A stretch of 64,000 nt of DNA from Leifsonia poae. Lineage in GTDB: Bacteria > Actinomycetota > Actinomycetes > Actinomycetales > Microbacteriaceae. The stretch is taken from assembly GCF_027921845.1 (NCBI RefSeq), contig NZ_BSEN01000006.1, positions 619,192 through 683,191 of the forward strand. Direction: 5' to 3'. The notes under the pieces were generated by a model that worked only from the letters and a program-made list of their open reading frames with translations, did not search any database and was not told where the DNA came from. Shown piece by piece: positions 54,453-62,091 of this stretch; positions within the stretch are counted from its first letter, which is position 1, and each line of letters opens with the position of its first letter. The position numbers and the translations under genes are program-made.

Positions 54453-54983
54453 GTGGCTTTTCGCGCGACAGACCGGGTGGTGCCCGTCTCGGTGAACCGG
54501 ATCGAGATCGAAGCCGAGGTGCCCTTCGAGACGCTCCGGCGCGCGTTCGAGGCCGAGGTGCCGCCGCTCGACGAGGAGCGCTTCCGGCAGCTGGTGGCAA
54601 ACGGCGCGGAGTGGCGGGCGTTCCAGCAGGCGGCCGGCGGCAACAGCATCCACAGTTTCGTGACGTTCTGGCGCAACTACCCGAGCGCGATCATGAAGGT
54701 CGGCGGCGCGGACATCCCGAGCGCGAGCTACCTGATCGGCGACTACGCGACGGCGGCCAGGATGTTCCGGCACGACGCCGGCGTCATGCTCTACGCGCCG
54801 CTCCGCCTCGAACTGCACGCGAACCGCTCGGGAGGCACCGTGCTCACCGTCGACCAGCCGAGCTCGCAGCTGACCAGCCTGCAGAACAACAAGATCACGC
54901 AGACCGGCTACGAACTCGACCGGATGCTCGGCGACCTGCTCGAGGAACTCGGCCTCCCGCGTCCCGCGGCACTCCGCCGCTAG
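54453..54983 (+). CDS. DUF302-family protein
   Basis: 176-residue soluble protein of the DUF302 type: RIEIEAEVPFETLRRAFEAE, then a middle HSFVTFWRNYPSAIMKVGG, DAGVMLYAPLRLELHAN and TVLTVDQPSSQL. Function unknown; the fold is found in stress- and metal-linked proteins. GTG start at 54453 follows an AGAATAGAG -10-like box by a few bases, suggesting a leaderless message. Confidence 0.78.
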   Translation: MAFRATDRVVPVSVNRIEIEAEVPFETLRRAFEAEVPPLDEERFRQLVANGAEWRAFQQAAGGNSIHSFVTFWRNYPSAIMKVGGADIPSASYLIGDYATAARMFRHDAGVMLYAPLRLELHANRSGGTVLTVDQPSSQLTSLQNNKITQTGYELDRMLGDLLEELGLPRPAALRR

Positions 54984-55175
54984 TCGCTCCGCCGGTAGCC
55001 GCTCCGCCGCCAGGGGAGGGCAGGGCGCGTGAGAGTACAGCGCCGCATCCGGATCTGCGAGCAGATTTCGGGACATGACTCCGTGTTGAGTTTTCGGACC
55101 CCGGATGCGCGACACCGGCGCGCGACGAGTCTTAGCGTGGTGCCACTCAGCCCGTCCCCAAGCCAGGAGTTCAGC

Positions 55176-55235
55176 ATGCCTACGCGTTCCAACTGCACGG
55201 CCTTCGACCCGGCGAAGGCGGGGTCGCTCCGATGA
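55176..55235 (+). CDS. possible 19-aa leader peptide
   Basis: Short frame MPTRSNCTAFDPAKAGSLR with AGGAG eight bases upstream; its stop overlaps the FMN reductase start by four bases (ATGA). It contains one Cys. A longer GTG-started frame (55029) is in phase. It may be a translational leader that couples or attenuates the reductase gene, as sulfur genes sometimes have, or just chance. Confidence 0.4.
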   Translation: MPTRSNCTAFDPAKAGSLR

Positions 55236-55828
55236 CGCGCTCGCCGATCTCGATCGTCGGAGTGAGCGGGAGCCCGACGCATCCGTCGCGCACGACCACG
55301 TTGGTGCGCGGTGTGACCGAGGCGTTCGCGGACGCGGTCGGCGGAACGGCGACGGTGATCGAACTGGCGCCGCTGCTCGGCGAGCTGGGGGCGGGTCCGT
55401 TCCGCAGCCAGCTCGGCCCGAACGTGCAGGCCGCGCTCGAGGCGGTGGAGGCCGCCGACATCGTGGTGGTCGGGTCGCCCGCCTACCGTGCGACGTACAC
55501 CGGCCTGTTCAAGCTGTTCTTCGACCACATCGGGCAGTACGCGCTCGTGGACAAGCCGATCGTGCTGACGGCCACGGGCGGCAGCGAACGTCACGCACTG
55601 CTGGTCGAGCACCAGATGCGCCCGCTGTTCGGGTTCTTCCAGTCGCTCACTTTGCCGCTCGGCATCTACGGGAGCGAGCGCGACTTCGAGAACTACGAGA
55701 TCACGTCGGATGACCTCAAGGAGCGCATCCAGGTGTCGATCTCGCGCACGCTGCCGCTCATCCGCTCGCACATCGACCCGGAGACGTACGCCGCTCCGGC
55801 GACGTTCGCGCGGCCCGACGCGTTCTGA
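55232..55828 (+). CDS. NAD(P)H-dependent FMN reductase
   Basis: 198-residue flavodoxin-like FMN reductase. GVSGSPTHPSRTTTLV is the FMN-phosphate loop, VVVGSPAYRATYTGLFKLFFDH the family signature, and TATGGSERHALLVEHQ the second flavin loop. Such reductases (MsuE/SsuE and CE1759 types) feed reduced flavin to monooxygenases that release sulfur; no monooxygenase gene is adjacent here, which is unusual. A short upstream peptide frame overlaps its start. Confidence 0.9.
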   Translation: MTRSPISIVGVSGSPTHPSRTTTLVRGVTEAFADAVGGTATVIELAPLLGELGAGPFRSQLGPNVQAALEAVEAADIVVVGSPAYRATYTGLFKLFFDHIGQYALVDKPIVLTATGGSERHALLVEHQMRPLFGFFQSLTLPLGIYGSERDFENYEITSDDLKERIQVSISRTLPLIRSHIDPETYAAPATFARPDAF

Positions 55829-55931
55829 GGCAACCCCGTTCGACCGCGGCCGCCGCCGGCAGAAGCCTCGGCTGAGTCGCTGTGTTTCGTGCCGGCGTGC
55901 GGCGCGCGCCCCGAGTTCGTAACCTTGCCGC

Positions 55932-57233
55932 ATGACTGAACTCTCCGGTGACGCTCAGGACTTCGAGACGCGGCAGATCCACGCAGGCGCCGTCGTCGAC
56001 GCGCAGACGAACGCGCGGGTCACGCCGATCTACCAGACGGCCGGATACGTGTTCTCTGATTTCGACGACGGAGAGGAGCGGTTCGCCGGGCAGAGCTCGT
56101 TCCGTGCGTACTCGCGCAACGAGAATCCGACGAACGCCGTGGCGGGGCAGCGGATTGCGAACCTGGAGGGCGGCGTCGACGGCATCGTCGTCAGCAGTGG
56201 GCAGGCCGCGATCGCCGCCACGCTGTTCGCGCTCGCTCAGGCCGGCGACCACATCCTGGCGACCCGCTCGCTGTACGAGGGCACGCGCGAGATGTTCCGG
56301 GGTGCGCTGCGACGGCAGGGGCTCGAGGTCGAGTACGTGGCCGACGACGCAAGCGAGGACGAGTGGGCCTCGCGGGTCACCGCGCGCACGAAAGCGATCT
56401 ACACGGAGACCATCCCGAATCCGCTCAACCAGGTCGTCGACCTCGAGCGGCTGGCCCGCATCGCCCACACCGCCGGGGTGCCCCTGGTGGTCGACAGCAC
56501 CGTGGCCACGCCCTATCTGTGTCGCCCGATCGAGTGGGGCGCCGACATCGTCATCCACTCCACCTCTAAGTGGCTGGCCGGGCATGGATCGGTCATCGGC
56601 GGTGCCGTCGTCGACGGCGGCCGCTTCGACTGGGAGGCGAACGGCGAGCGCTTCCCGCACCTCGTCACGTCACCGCGGCCGGGGGTTGCGTCCTTCGCCG
56701 AGCGGTTCGGCGCCGGCGCCTTCCTCGCCTACCTGCGCACGGTCACCGTGCTGGAGTACGGGCCGACCGTGCCGCCGACCAGCACCTTCCTGCTCCTGCA
56801 CGGCATCGAGACCCTGTCGCTCCGGATGGACAAGCACATCGCGAACTCGCTGGCGGTCGCCGAGTGGCTGGCCGAGCAGCCGGAGGTGGCGGCGGTGGCG
56901 TATCCGGGCCTTCCGTCCGACCCGTTCCACGAGCGGGCGGAGCGCTATCTCCCGCGCGGCGCGGGCGCGGTGGTCACCATCGATCTGGCGGGCGGCCGTG
57001 ACGCCGCACGCCGCTTCATCGACGCGCTCGAGCTGGTGAGCCCGATGACGCACATCGGTGACGTGCGCACGCTGGCCATCCACCTCGGCAGCACGATCCA
57101 CGCCAAGCTGACGGAGGAGGAGCGGCTCGACGCGGGCATCACTCCGGGGCTCATCCGGTTGTCGATCGGGCTGGAGAGCTCGCGCGACATCATCGCCGAC
57201 CTGCAGCGCGGGCTGACGGCGGCCGGTCGCTAA
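55932..57233 (+). CDS. metY: O-acetylhomoserine sulfhydrylase
   Basis: PLP enzyme of 433 residues making homocysteine from O-acetylhomoserine and sulfide. YSRNENPTNAVAGQRIANLEGG and SSGQAAIAATLFAL bind PLP phosphate, HSTSKWLAGHG carries Lys213, and the long C-terminal SPRPG...LLHGIETLSLRMDKH region is the Cys/Met-metabolism family. OAH/OAS sulfhydrylase is preferred over cystathionine synthase by length. Convergent with a MalY-type gene, 11 bp apart. Confidence 0.92.
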   Translation: MTELSGDAQDFETRQIHAGAVVDAQTNARVTPIYQTAGYVFSDFDDGEERFAGQSSFRAYSRNENPTNAVAGQRIANLEGGVDGIVVSSGQAAIAATLFALAQAGDHILATRSLYEGTREMFRGALRRQGLEVEYVADDASEDEWASRVTARTKAIYTETIPNPLNQVVDLERLARIAHTAGVPLVVDSTVATPYLCRPIEWGADIVIHSTSKWLAGHGSVIGGAVVDGGRFDWEANGERFPHLVTSPRPGVASFAERFGAGAFLAYLRTVTVLEYGPTVPPTSTFLLLHGIETLSLRMDKHIANSLAVAEWLAEQPEVAAVAYPGLPSDPFHERAERYLPRGAGAVVTIDLAGGRDAARRFIDALELVSPMTHIGDVRTLAIHLGSTIHAKLTEEERLDAGITPGLIRLSIGLESSRDIIADLQRGLTAAGR

Positions 57234-57244
57234 GACCCCCGGGC

Positions 57245-58438
57245 TCAGCCGACGGCGACCGAGACCGGCTCCGTGACCCCGGCACCGGATGCGGGGAGCA
57301 CGGAGGCGATCCGGCGCACCGCCTCCACGATGGTCGCGGGGTCGCAGGCGATGTTCATGCGGGCGAACCCGGCTCCGCCTGCGCCAAAACTGGGGCCGGA
57401 GTTCAGCGCGATCCGCGCCCGCTGCAGCAGCTCGGCGGCGGGGTCGTCGCCCAGCCCGAGCGCCCGCAGATCCAGCCAGACGAGGTAGCCGGCGTCGGGC
57501 TCGACGACGCGCACTCCGGGTAGGTGGGCGCTCACCTCGGCGCGGAGCGTCCCGAGGTTGGCCGCGATCCGGTCGACGGTCTCGTTCAGCCAGGGGAGTG
57601 ATGCGTAGGCCGCGATGTTCGCGTGCAGCCCGATGATGCTCGTGCGGGCGGCCAGCTCCTCGGGAAAGCGGGTGAGCATGGCGGCCGTGTCCGCGTCGTT
57701 GGCGATGGCGACCGCGCACTTGAGGGCGGCGAGGTTCCATCCTTTGCTGGCGGAGGTGACGGTCACCGACCGTGCCCCCGCCCCGATACACGCGACCGCG
57801 AAGGGGGTGAACGGCGATCCGGCGTGCGCGAGCGGGGCGTGCACCTCGTCGCTCACGACAAGCACGTCGTACGTTGCGGCCAGGCGCGCCAGCTCCGCGA
57901 GGCTCTCGGCGCTGTGCGAACGGCCCGTCGGGTTGTGGGGGTTGCAGAGCAGGATGGCGTCGACACCCGACGCGAACGCCTGCTCGATGGCGGGCAGGTC
58001 GAGCGACCATCCGGCGTCGGCGCGCAGCGGCACCTCGACGGCCTCGGCATGCGCCTCCCCGACCATCTCGTAGAACGGTGCGTAGACGGGCGGCGTCAGA
58101 ACGACGCGACCACCGGTGGCCGGCAGTCCGAGGCGCAGCGTCTCCAGCACGCCGACGGTGACGTCGGTGGCGAGGTGCACGCGCGACTCGTCGACGCCCC
58201 AGCCCCAACGGGAGTCGGCGAACTCGGCGAAGGCAGCGGCCAGCGGACCGGGTGCGTCGAGATAGCCGGTGTCCGACCGCAGCAGGTGGTCGATGGCGGT
58301 CTGAGCGATGTCGGGTGCGAGCTCGAAATCCATCTCGGCGACCGACATCGGAAGCACGTCGGCTTCGAACCGGTGCCACTTGATGCTGGTCCTTCGCGCC
58401 CGGAGGTCGGCGAGAGGTCGCGCGTTCGTGCCGCTCAT
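57245..58438 (-). CDS. MalY/PatB-type C-S lyase or aminotransferase
   Basis: 397-residue class I/II aminotransferase-fold PLP enzyme. WGVDESRVHLATDVTVGVLETLR and CNPHNPTGRSH match MalY/PatB; SASKGWNLAALKCA carries the PLP Lys232. PatB-type enzymes split cystathionine or cysteine conjugates. The ATG at 58438 gives the family N-terminus. Divergent from an M20 peptidase gene. Confidence 0.9.
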   Translation of the reverse strand: MSGTNARPLADLRARRTSIKWHRFEADVLPMSVAEMDFELAPDIAQTAIDHLLRSDTGYLDAPGPLAAAFAEFADSRWGWGVDESRVHLATDVTVGVLETLRLGLPATGGRVVLTPPVYAPFYEMVGEAHAEAVEVPLRADAGWSLDLPAIEQAFASGVDAILLCNPHNPTGRSHSAESLAELARLAATYDVLVVSDEVHAPLAHAGSPFTPFAVACIGAGARSVTVTSASKGWNLAALKCAVAIANDADTAAMLTRFPEELAARTSIIGLHANIAAYASLPWLNETVDRIAANLGTLRAEVSAHLPGVRVVEPDAGYLVWLDLRALGLGDDPAAELLQRARIALNSGPSFGAGGAGFARMNIACDPATIVEAVRRIASVLPASGAGVTEPVSVAVG

Positions 58439-58588
58439 TGCACAACTCTCTCTCCGAGACGGCGGTACGGCCAGCCACGCCGTCAAAAAGTGAAACAGTC
58501 CGAGGGCAGGTTTCGGCCTGTGTGGTGCACGGGTAGCGTGTTTCGTCGTCGGCCCGCGCGCCGCCGCTGCGTATCGACGGGAGAAACC

Positions 58589-59914
58589 ATGTCGCTGTCA
58601 TCCGAGTCGATCAGGACGCTCGAGGAGGAAGGCCTGCGGTTCGTGCGCGATCTCATCCGCATCGACAGCGTCAACACCGGCGATCCCGAAACCGTGGGCG
58701 ACGGGGAGGCGCGCGCGGCACGCTACATCCAGGATCGGCTCGAGGAGGTCGGCTACGACGTCACGTACGTCGAGTCGCGTCCCGGCCGCGGCAGCGTGAT
58801 CGCGCGGCTCCAGGGCAGCGACCCCGGGCGCGGTGCCCTGGTGGCGCACGCCCATGTCGATGTCGTTCCGGTGGACGGGCAGGAGTGGACGCATCCGCCG
58901 TTCGGCGCCGAGATCCACGACGGTCTGCTCTACGGGCGCGGCGCCGTGGACATGAAGGACTTCGCCGGCACGCTCGTCGCCGTCGCCAGAGCATTCAAAA
59001 GGGAGGGAATCGTTCCCCAGCGCGACGTGATCTTCGCGTTCTTCGCCGACGAGGAGTCGGGTGGCACGTGGGGCGCGCGCTGGCTCGTGGAGCACCGCCC
59101 GGAGCTCTTCGCCGGCGCCACCGAGGCGATCAGCGAGGTCGGCGGATTCTCGGTGCCGCTCGGCGGGCGTCGCGCGTACCTCGTCGCCACCGCCGAGAAG
59201 GGCATCGTCTGGGCCAGGGTGCGCGCACGCGGACGGGCTGGTCACGGTTCGCGGCCCACCGCGGACAACGCGGTCGTGCGGGTCGCGCAGGCCGTCGTCG
59301 CGCTCGCGGCGCATCGGTTCCCGGTCGAACGCACGTCGGCGCTGGATGCGGTGCTCCGGGCCGCAGACGTCGCCGACGTGCACGAGATCACCGATGAGAC
59401 GATCGACGAGATCGTCGCCGGGCTTGGACTGGTCGCGCCCCTGATCTCCGCGACGCTCCGGGAGACCGTCTCGCCGACCGTGCTCGCGGCCGGATCGAAG
59501 ACGAACATCATCCCGGCGCTCGCCGAGGCCACGCTGGATGTGCGGGTGCTTCCCGGGCACGAGGACACCTACCGGAGCGAGGTGGAGGCGATCGTCGGGG
59601 AGGGGGTCGAGTTCGAGTGGGGCGACCTGATCGCGCCGATCTCGTCTCCGGATGACGCCGCGCTGGTCGAGACGATCGGCGAGGCGATCCGCGCGGAGGA
59701 CCCCGAGGGCATCGTCGTCCCGTACCTCCTTCCGGCGAGCACCGACAACAAGCATCTCGCTCGGCTGGGCATCCGGGGCTACGGCTTCGTGCCCCTGCGG
59801 GTGCCCGACGACTTCGATGTCTTCGGCGAGTTCCACGCGGCCGACGAGCGCGTGCCGGTCGATGCGCTCGCCTTCTGCGCGCGGGTCACCTGGTCGATCC
59901 TGGCGACGGCCTGA
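58589..59914 (+). CDS. M20-family metallopeptidase/deacylase
   Basis: 441-residue zinc hydrolase of family M20. HAHVDVVP (His89, Asp91), GRGAVDMKDFAG and FADEES give the metal ligands and catalytic Glu; GRAGHGSRPT starts the dimerisation lid; a final EFHAADERV holds the last His. GGGAG is close upstream of the ATG. Members remove acyl or peptide groups from amino acids; a C-S lyase divergent to it suggests cysteine conjugates as substrates, by inference. Confidence 0.92.
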   Translation: MSLSSESIRTLEEEGLRFVRDLIRIDSVNTGDPETVGDGEARAARYIQDRLEEVGYDVTYVESRPGRGSVIARLQGSDPGRGALVAHAHVDVVPVDGQEWTHPPFGAEIHDGLLYGRGAVDMKDFAGTLVAVARAFKREGIVPQRDVIFAFFADEESGGTWGARWLVEHRPELFAGATEAISEVGGFSVPLGGRRAYLVATAEKGIVWARVRARGRAGHGSRPTADNAVVRVAQAVVALAAHRFPVERTSALDAVLRAADVADVHEITDETIDEIVAGLGLVAPLISATLRETVSPTVLAAGSKTNIIPALAEATLDVRVLPGHEDTYRSEVEAIVGEGVEFEWGDLIAPISSPDDAALVETIGEAIRAEDPEGIVVPYLLPASTDNKHLARLGIRGYGFVPLRVPDDFDVFGEFHAADERVPVDALAFCARVTWSILATA

Positions 59915-60031
59915 GCGGTTCCGCCTCGGCAAGCGCGCGTCGAGCTTCCGTGTGCGTCATCCGGCGTCGCATCCGCAACAGGGCGTAACGCAGGCTTGTG
60001 GGCGCGGGCGATGCGGGCTTCGATGCCACAC

Positions 60032-60445
60032 ATGCCGAACACCCCTCTCGAAGACACCGCAACCGCCGTCGCGGCCGAGCCCGAACTGATCACGCCCGGC
60101 GAGGGCGCGGCCCGCGTCGAGGCGGGGGCGCTGCTGATCGACGTGCGCAGCCAGGCCACCCGCGACCGGGTCGGCGCTTTGACCGGCGCCGTCGTGGTCG
60201 ACCGCGAACGCCTTCCCGAACTCTTCGGGAAGGACTCCCCGGAGCGCCTCATCCAACTCGCATCGACCGACCAGGAGATCGTGGTCGTCTGCGGCTCGGT
60301 CGACGGCTCGCGTCCCGTCGCCGAATGGCTCGGCGCGAACGGCTTCGGCCAGGTCGCCCACGTCGAGGGCGGCTTCCCCGCCTGGAGGGAGGCGGGCCTG
60401 CCGACCGGCGCCGGGACGGAGGCGCCAGCCGAACCTTCGGCCTGA
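60032..60445 (+). CDS. rhodanese-domain protein
   Basis: 137-residue single rhodanese domain (sulfurtransferase). LIDVRSQATRDRVGA is the front signature, EIVVVCGSVDGSR the active loop with Cys87, and VEGGFPAWREAGLP the C-terminal signature. No signal peptide. Start uncertain: ATG at 60032 or 60023, neither with a clear ribosome-binding site. Followed directly by a tRNA-like gene. Confidence 0.88.
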   Translation: MPNTPLEDTATAVAAEPELITPGEGAARVEAGALLIDVRSQATRDRVGALTGAVVVDRERLPELFGKDSPERLIQLASTDQEIVVVCGSVDGSRPVAEWLGANGFGQVAHVEGGFPAWREAGLPTGAGTEAPAEPSA

Positions 60446-60458
60446 GCCACCCCGCCAT

Positions 60459-60532
60459 CGCGACGTACCCAAGTGGTCCAAGGGAACGGTCTCATAGCCC
60501 GTCATCCGCAGGTTCGAATCCTGCCGTCGCGT
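60459..60532 (+). tRNA. tRNA-like gene, CAU anticodon (Met-type)
   Basis: 74 bases fold as a tRNA. Acceptor CGCGACG pairs perfectly with CGTCGCG; D arm CCC/GGG is only three pairs; the anticodon loop CTCATAG holds CAU but its closing pair is T-C; variable loop CATCC; T arm GCAGG-TTCGAAT-CCTGC is perfect. Discriminator base is T and no CCA is encoded. The short D stem, broken closing pair and T discriminator are odd for Met, so identity is uncertain. Confidence 0.65.
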
Positions 60533-60747
60533 CAGAATCACGACACGCCGCAAGCGCGCGCGTTCGACGTATTTCCGGCCGCCGGATTCGTGGCGTTTCT
60601 GTGCCCGGCGTGCGGCCGCAGAGCACCCCTTCTCGCCGGAGATCCGCGAGAAATCAGGCAACTCGCGGCACCGTCCCGGTGGTCGCCCCAGGCGCGGATG
60701 TCGGTGGTGCCCCGTATTCTGGGGACATCGAAGAAAAACTTCCAAAA

Positions 60748-60795
60748 CACTACATGTAGTGGAATGACAACACTGTCATTAGGGTTATATAGTGG
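60748..60795 (+). promoter_or_regulatory. promoter and palindromic sites of the 28-aa peptide gene
   Basis: -35 ATGACA (60764-60769) and -10 TATAGT (60788-60793) are 18 bases apart. A perfect 14-bp palindrome CACTACATGTAGTG (60748-60761), close to the NrdR-box form, sits just before the -35, and AATGACA-acac-TGTCATT (60763-60780) is a second perfect palindrome over it. The rest of 60533-60747 shows no gene. Confidence 0.65.
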
Positions 60796-60842
60796 GTGAA
60801 CACCGCACGACGCGGTGACAAAGACTTCTAGGGGAGGCCATC

Positions 60843-60929
60843 ATGGACTACGAAAACAGCGACAGCGTTGGCGGCTACTCGGTTCCCGTCGACCCCATGG
60901 ACATGCTGCAGTGCGACAGCTGCCAGTAA
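60843..60929 (+). CDS. orphan 28-residue peptide with CDSC end
   Basis: ATG with a very strong ribosome-binding site (AGGGGAGG, 6 bases upstream) opens a 28-codon frame: an acidic start MDYENSDSVGG, then YSVPVDPMD and the end LQCDSCQ before TAA. It has its own promoter with two palindromes and a 13-bp stem terminator 20 bases after the stop, so it is a complete single-gene unit. No maturation, export or immunity gene lies beside it. I do not recognise the family; the Cys-x-x-Cys end could bind metal or be a modified-peptide core. Confidence 0.75.
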   Translation: MDYENSDSVGGYSVPVDPMDMLQCDSCQ

Positions 60930-60949
60930 CCAGCTAGCACCGAGCACGG

Positions 60950-60980
60950 AACCCCGTCGGCCCTCGAGGCCGGCGGGGTT
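60950..60980 (+). terminator. intrinsic terminator of the peptide gene
   Basis: AACCCCGTCGGCC pairs over all 13 positions (one G-T) with GGCCGGCGGGGTT around the loop CTCGA; TTTCT follows. Confidence 0.85.
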
Positions 60981-61012
60981 TCTGCGTCCCCGGCGTCCCG
61001 CCCGGGGCATTT

Positions 61013-61075
61013 CGTTGAGAGGCGGCAAATCCGCCTAAACACGCCGGCGGAACCTGCATTCGTCACCCCTCAACG
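61013..61075 (+). repeat. 63-bp extragenic palindrome, copy 3
   Basis: Same 63-base unit as copy 2: CGTTGAGAGGCGGCAAAT, centre GCCTAAACACGCCGGCGG, end CACCCCTCAACG. Lies after the peptide-gene terminator and before the MaoC genes. Confidence 0.92.
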
Positions 61076-61191
61076 AAGAGGGCCGGCGGGACGGCCGGTC
61101 GGAGGGCCGGTGCGACGGCCGGTCGGGGGACCGGCGCGGCGGTGTCCCCGCCCCGGGCCACGCCGCAACGGCGCATCCGTAGAATGGTCGG

Positions 61192-61638
61192 GTGCCAGTG
61201 AACCCAGACATCCAGGGCCGGCAGTTCCCGCCGACAAGCCCGTACCTCGTCGGCCGGGAGAAGATCCGCGAGTTCGCGCGGGCCGTGCTCGCCACCAACC
61301 CGCTCCACTTCGACGTGGACGCTGCCCGCGCCGCCGGGCACTCCGACCTCGTCGCGCCGCCGACCTTCCCGGTCGTCGTGCAGGAGAGCACCCTGGCGCA
61401 GCTCCTCGCCGAACCGGATGCCGGAATCGACTTCAGCCGCGTGGTGCACGGCGACCAGCGCTTCACCTACACCCGCGCTGTCGTGGCCGGCGACGAGCTC
61501 ACCGCGACCCTCACCGTGGCCAGCGTCAAGAGCCTCGGAGCCCACTCGATGGTGACCGCCGAGTCCGTCATCGTCGACGCGAGCGGCGCGCACGTCGTCA
61601 CCGCGACATCCACCCTGGTCGTTCGAGGAGACGAGTGA
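61192..61638 (+). CDS. MaoC-like dehydratase, first subunit (HadA type)
   Basis: 148-residue hot-dog protein related to HadA, a partner subunit of (3R)-hydroxyacyl-ACP dehydratase in fatty-acid elongation. YLVGREKIREFARAV and LVAPPTFPVVVQE match the family, and the typical catalytic Asp/His pair is absent, as in HadA. GTG start at 61192 follows TAGAAT by six bases (leaderless); another GTG is at 61198. Overlaps the next gene by one base. Confidence 0.9.
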   Translation: MPVNPDIQGRQFPPTSPYLVGREKIREFARAVLATNPLHFDVDAARAAGHSDLVAPPTFPVVVQESTLAQLLAEPDAGIDFSRVVHGDQRFTYTRAVVAGDELTATLTVASVKSLGAHSMVTAESVIVDASGAHVVTATSTLVVRGDE

Positions 61639-62057
61639 TGCCCGAGTTCGACACCCTCACGGTCGGCGACGTGGTCGCGGAACGCGACTACCACCTCACG
61701 CGCGACACCCTCGTTCGCTACGCAGGCGCCTCCGGCGACTTCAACCCCATCCACTACCGCGACGACGTCGCGACCTCGGTCGGTCTCCCCGGGGTCATCG
61801 CACACGGGATGCTCACCATGGGCCTCTCCGTGCAACCGGTCGTCGACTGGGCGGAAGACCCCGCCCGCGTCGCCGACTACCAGGTGCGCTTCACGCGCCC
61901 GATCGTCGTCGACTCCGCCACCGGCGCGGACGTGTCCGTGACGGCCAAGGTCGGCCAGCTCGATGCCGAGGCCCGCGTCGCGCGCATCGACCTCACGGTC
62001 ACGTTCGACGGCCAGACCGTGCTGGGCAAGGCGCAGGTGCGCGTCTCCCTCGCCTGA
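61638..62057 (+). CDS. MaoC-like dehydratase, second subunit (HadB type)
   Basis: 139-residue hot-dog dehydratase with the catalytic motif ASGDFNPIHY (Asp34, His39), then GVIAHGMLTMG. It pairs with the preceding protein to form the active dehydratase. Followed 34 bp later by murB, a gene order often seen in actinobacteria. Confidence 0.92.
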   Translation: MPEFDTLTVGDVVAERDYHLTRDTLVRYAGASGDFNPIHYRDDVATSVGLPGVIAHGMLTMGLSVQPVVDWAEDPARVADYQVRFTRPIVVDSATGADVSVTAKVGQLDAEARVARIDLTVTFDGQTVLGKAQVRVSLA

Positions 62058-62091
62058 TGCCCACGAAACCGATGCGCCCCACGGAGCAGGC

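Noticed and set aside
60473..60799. 108-residue frame across the tRNA and the peptide promoter
   Set aside because: It runs through the tRNA fold and promoter palindromes and shows no coding signs.
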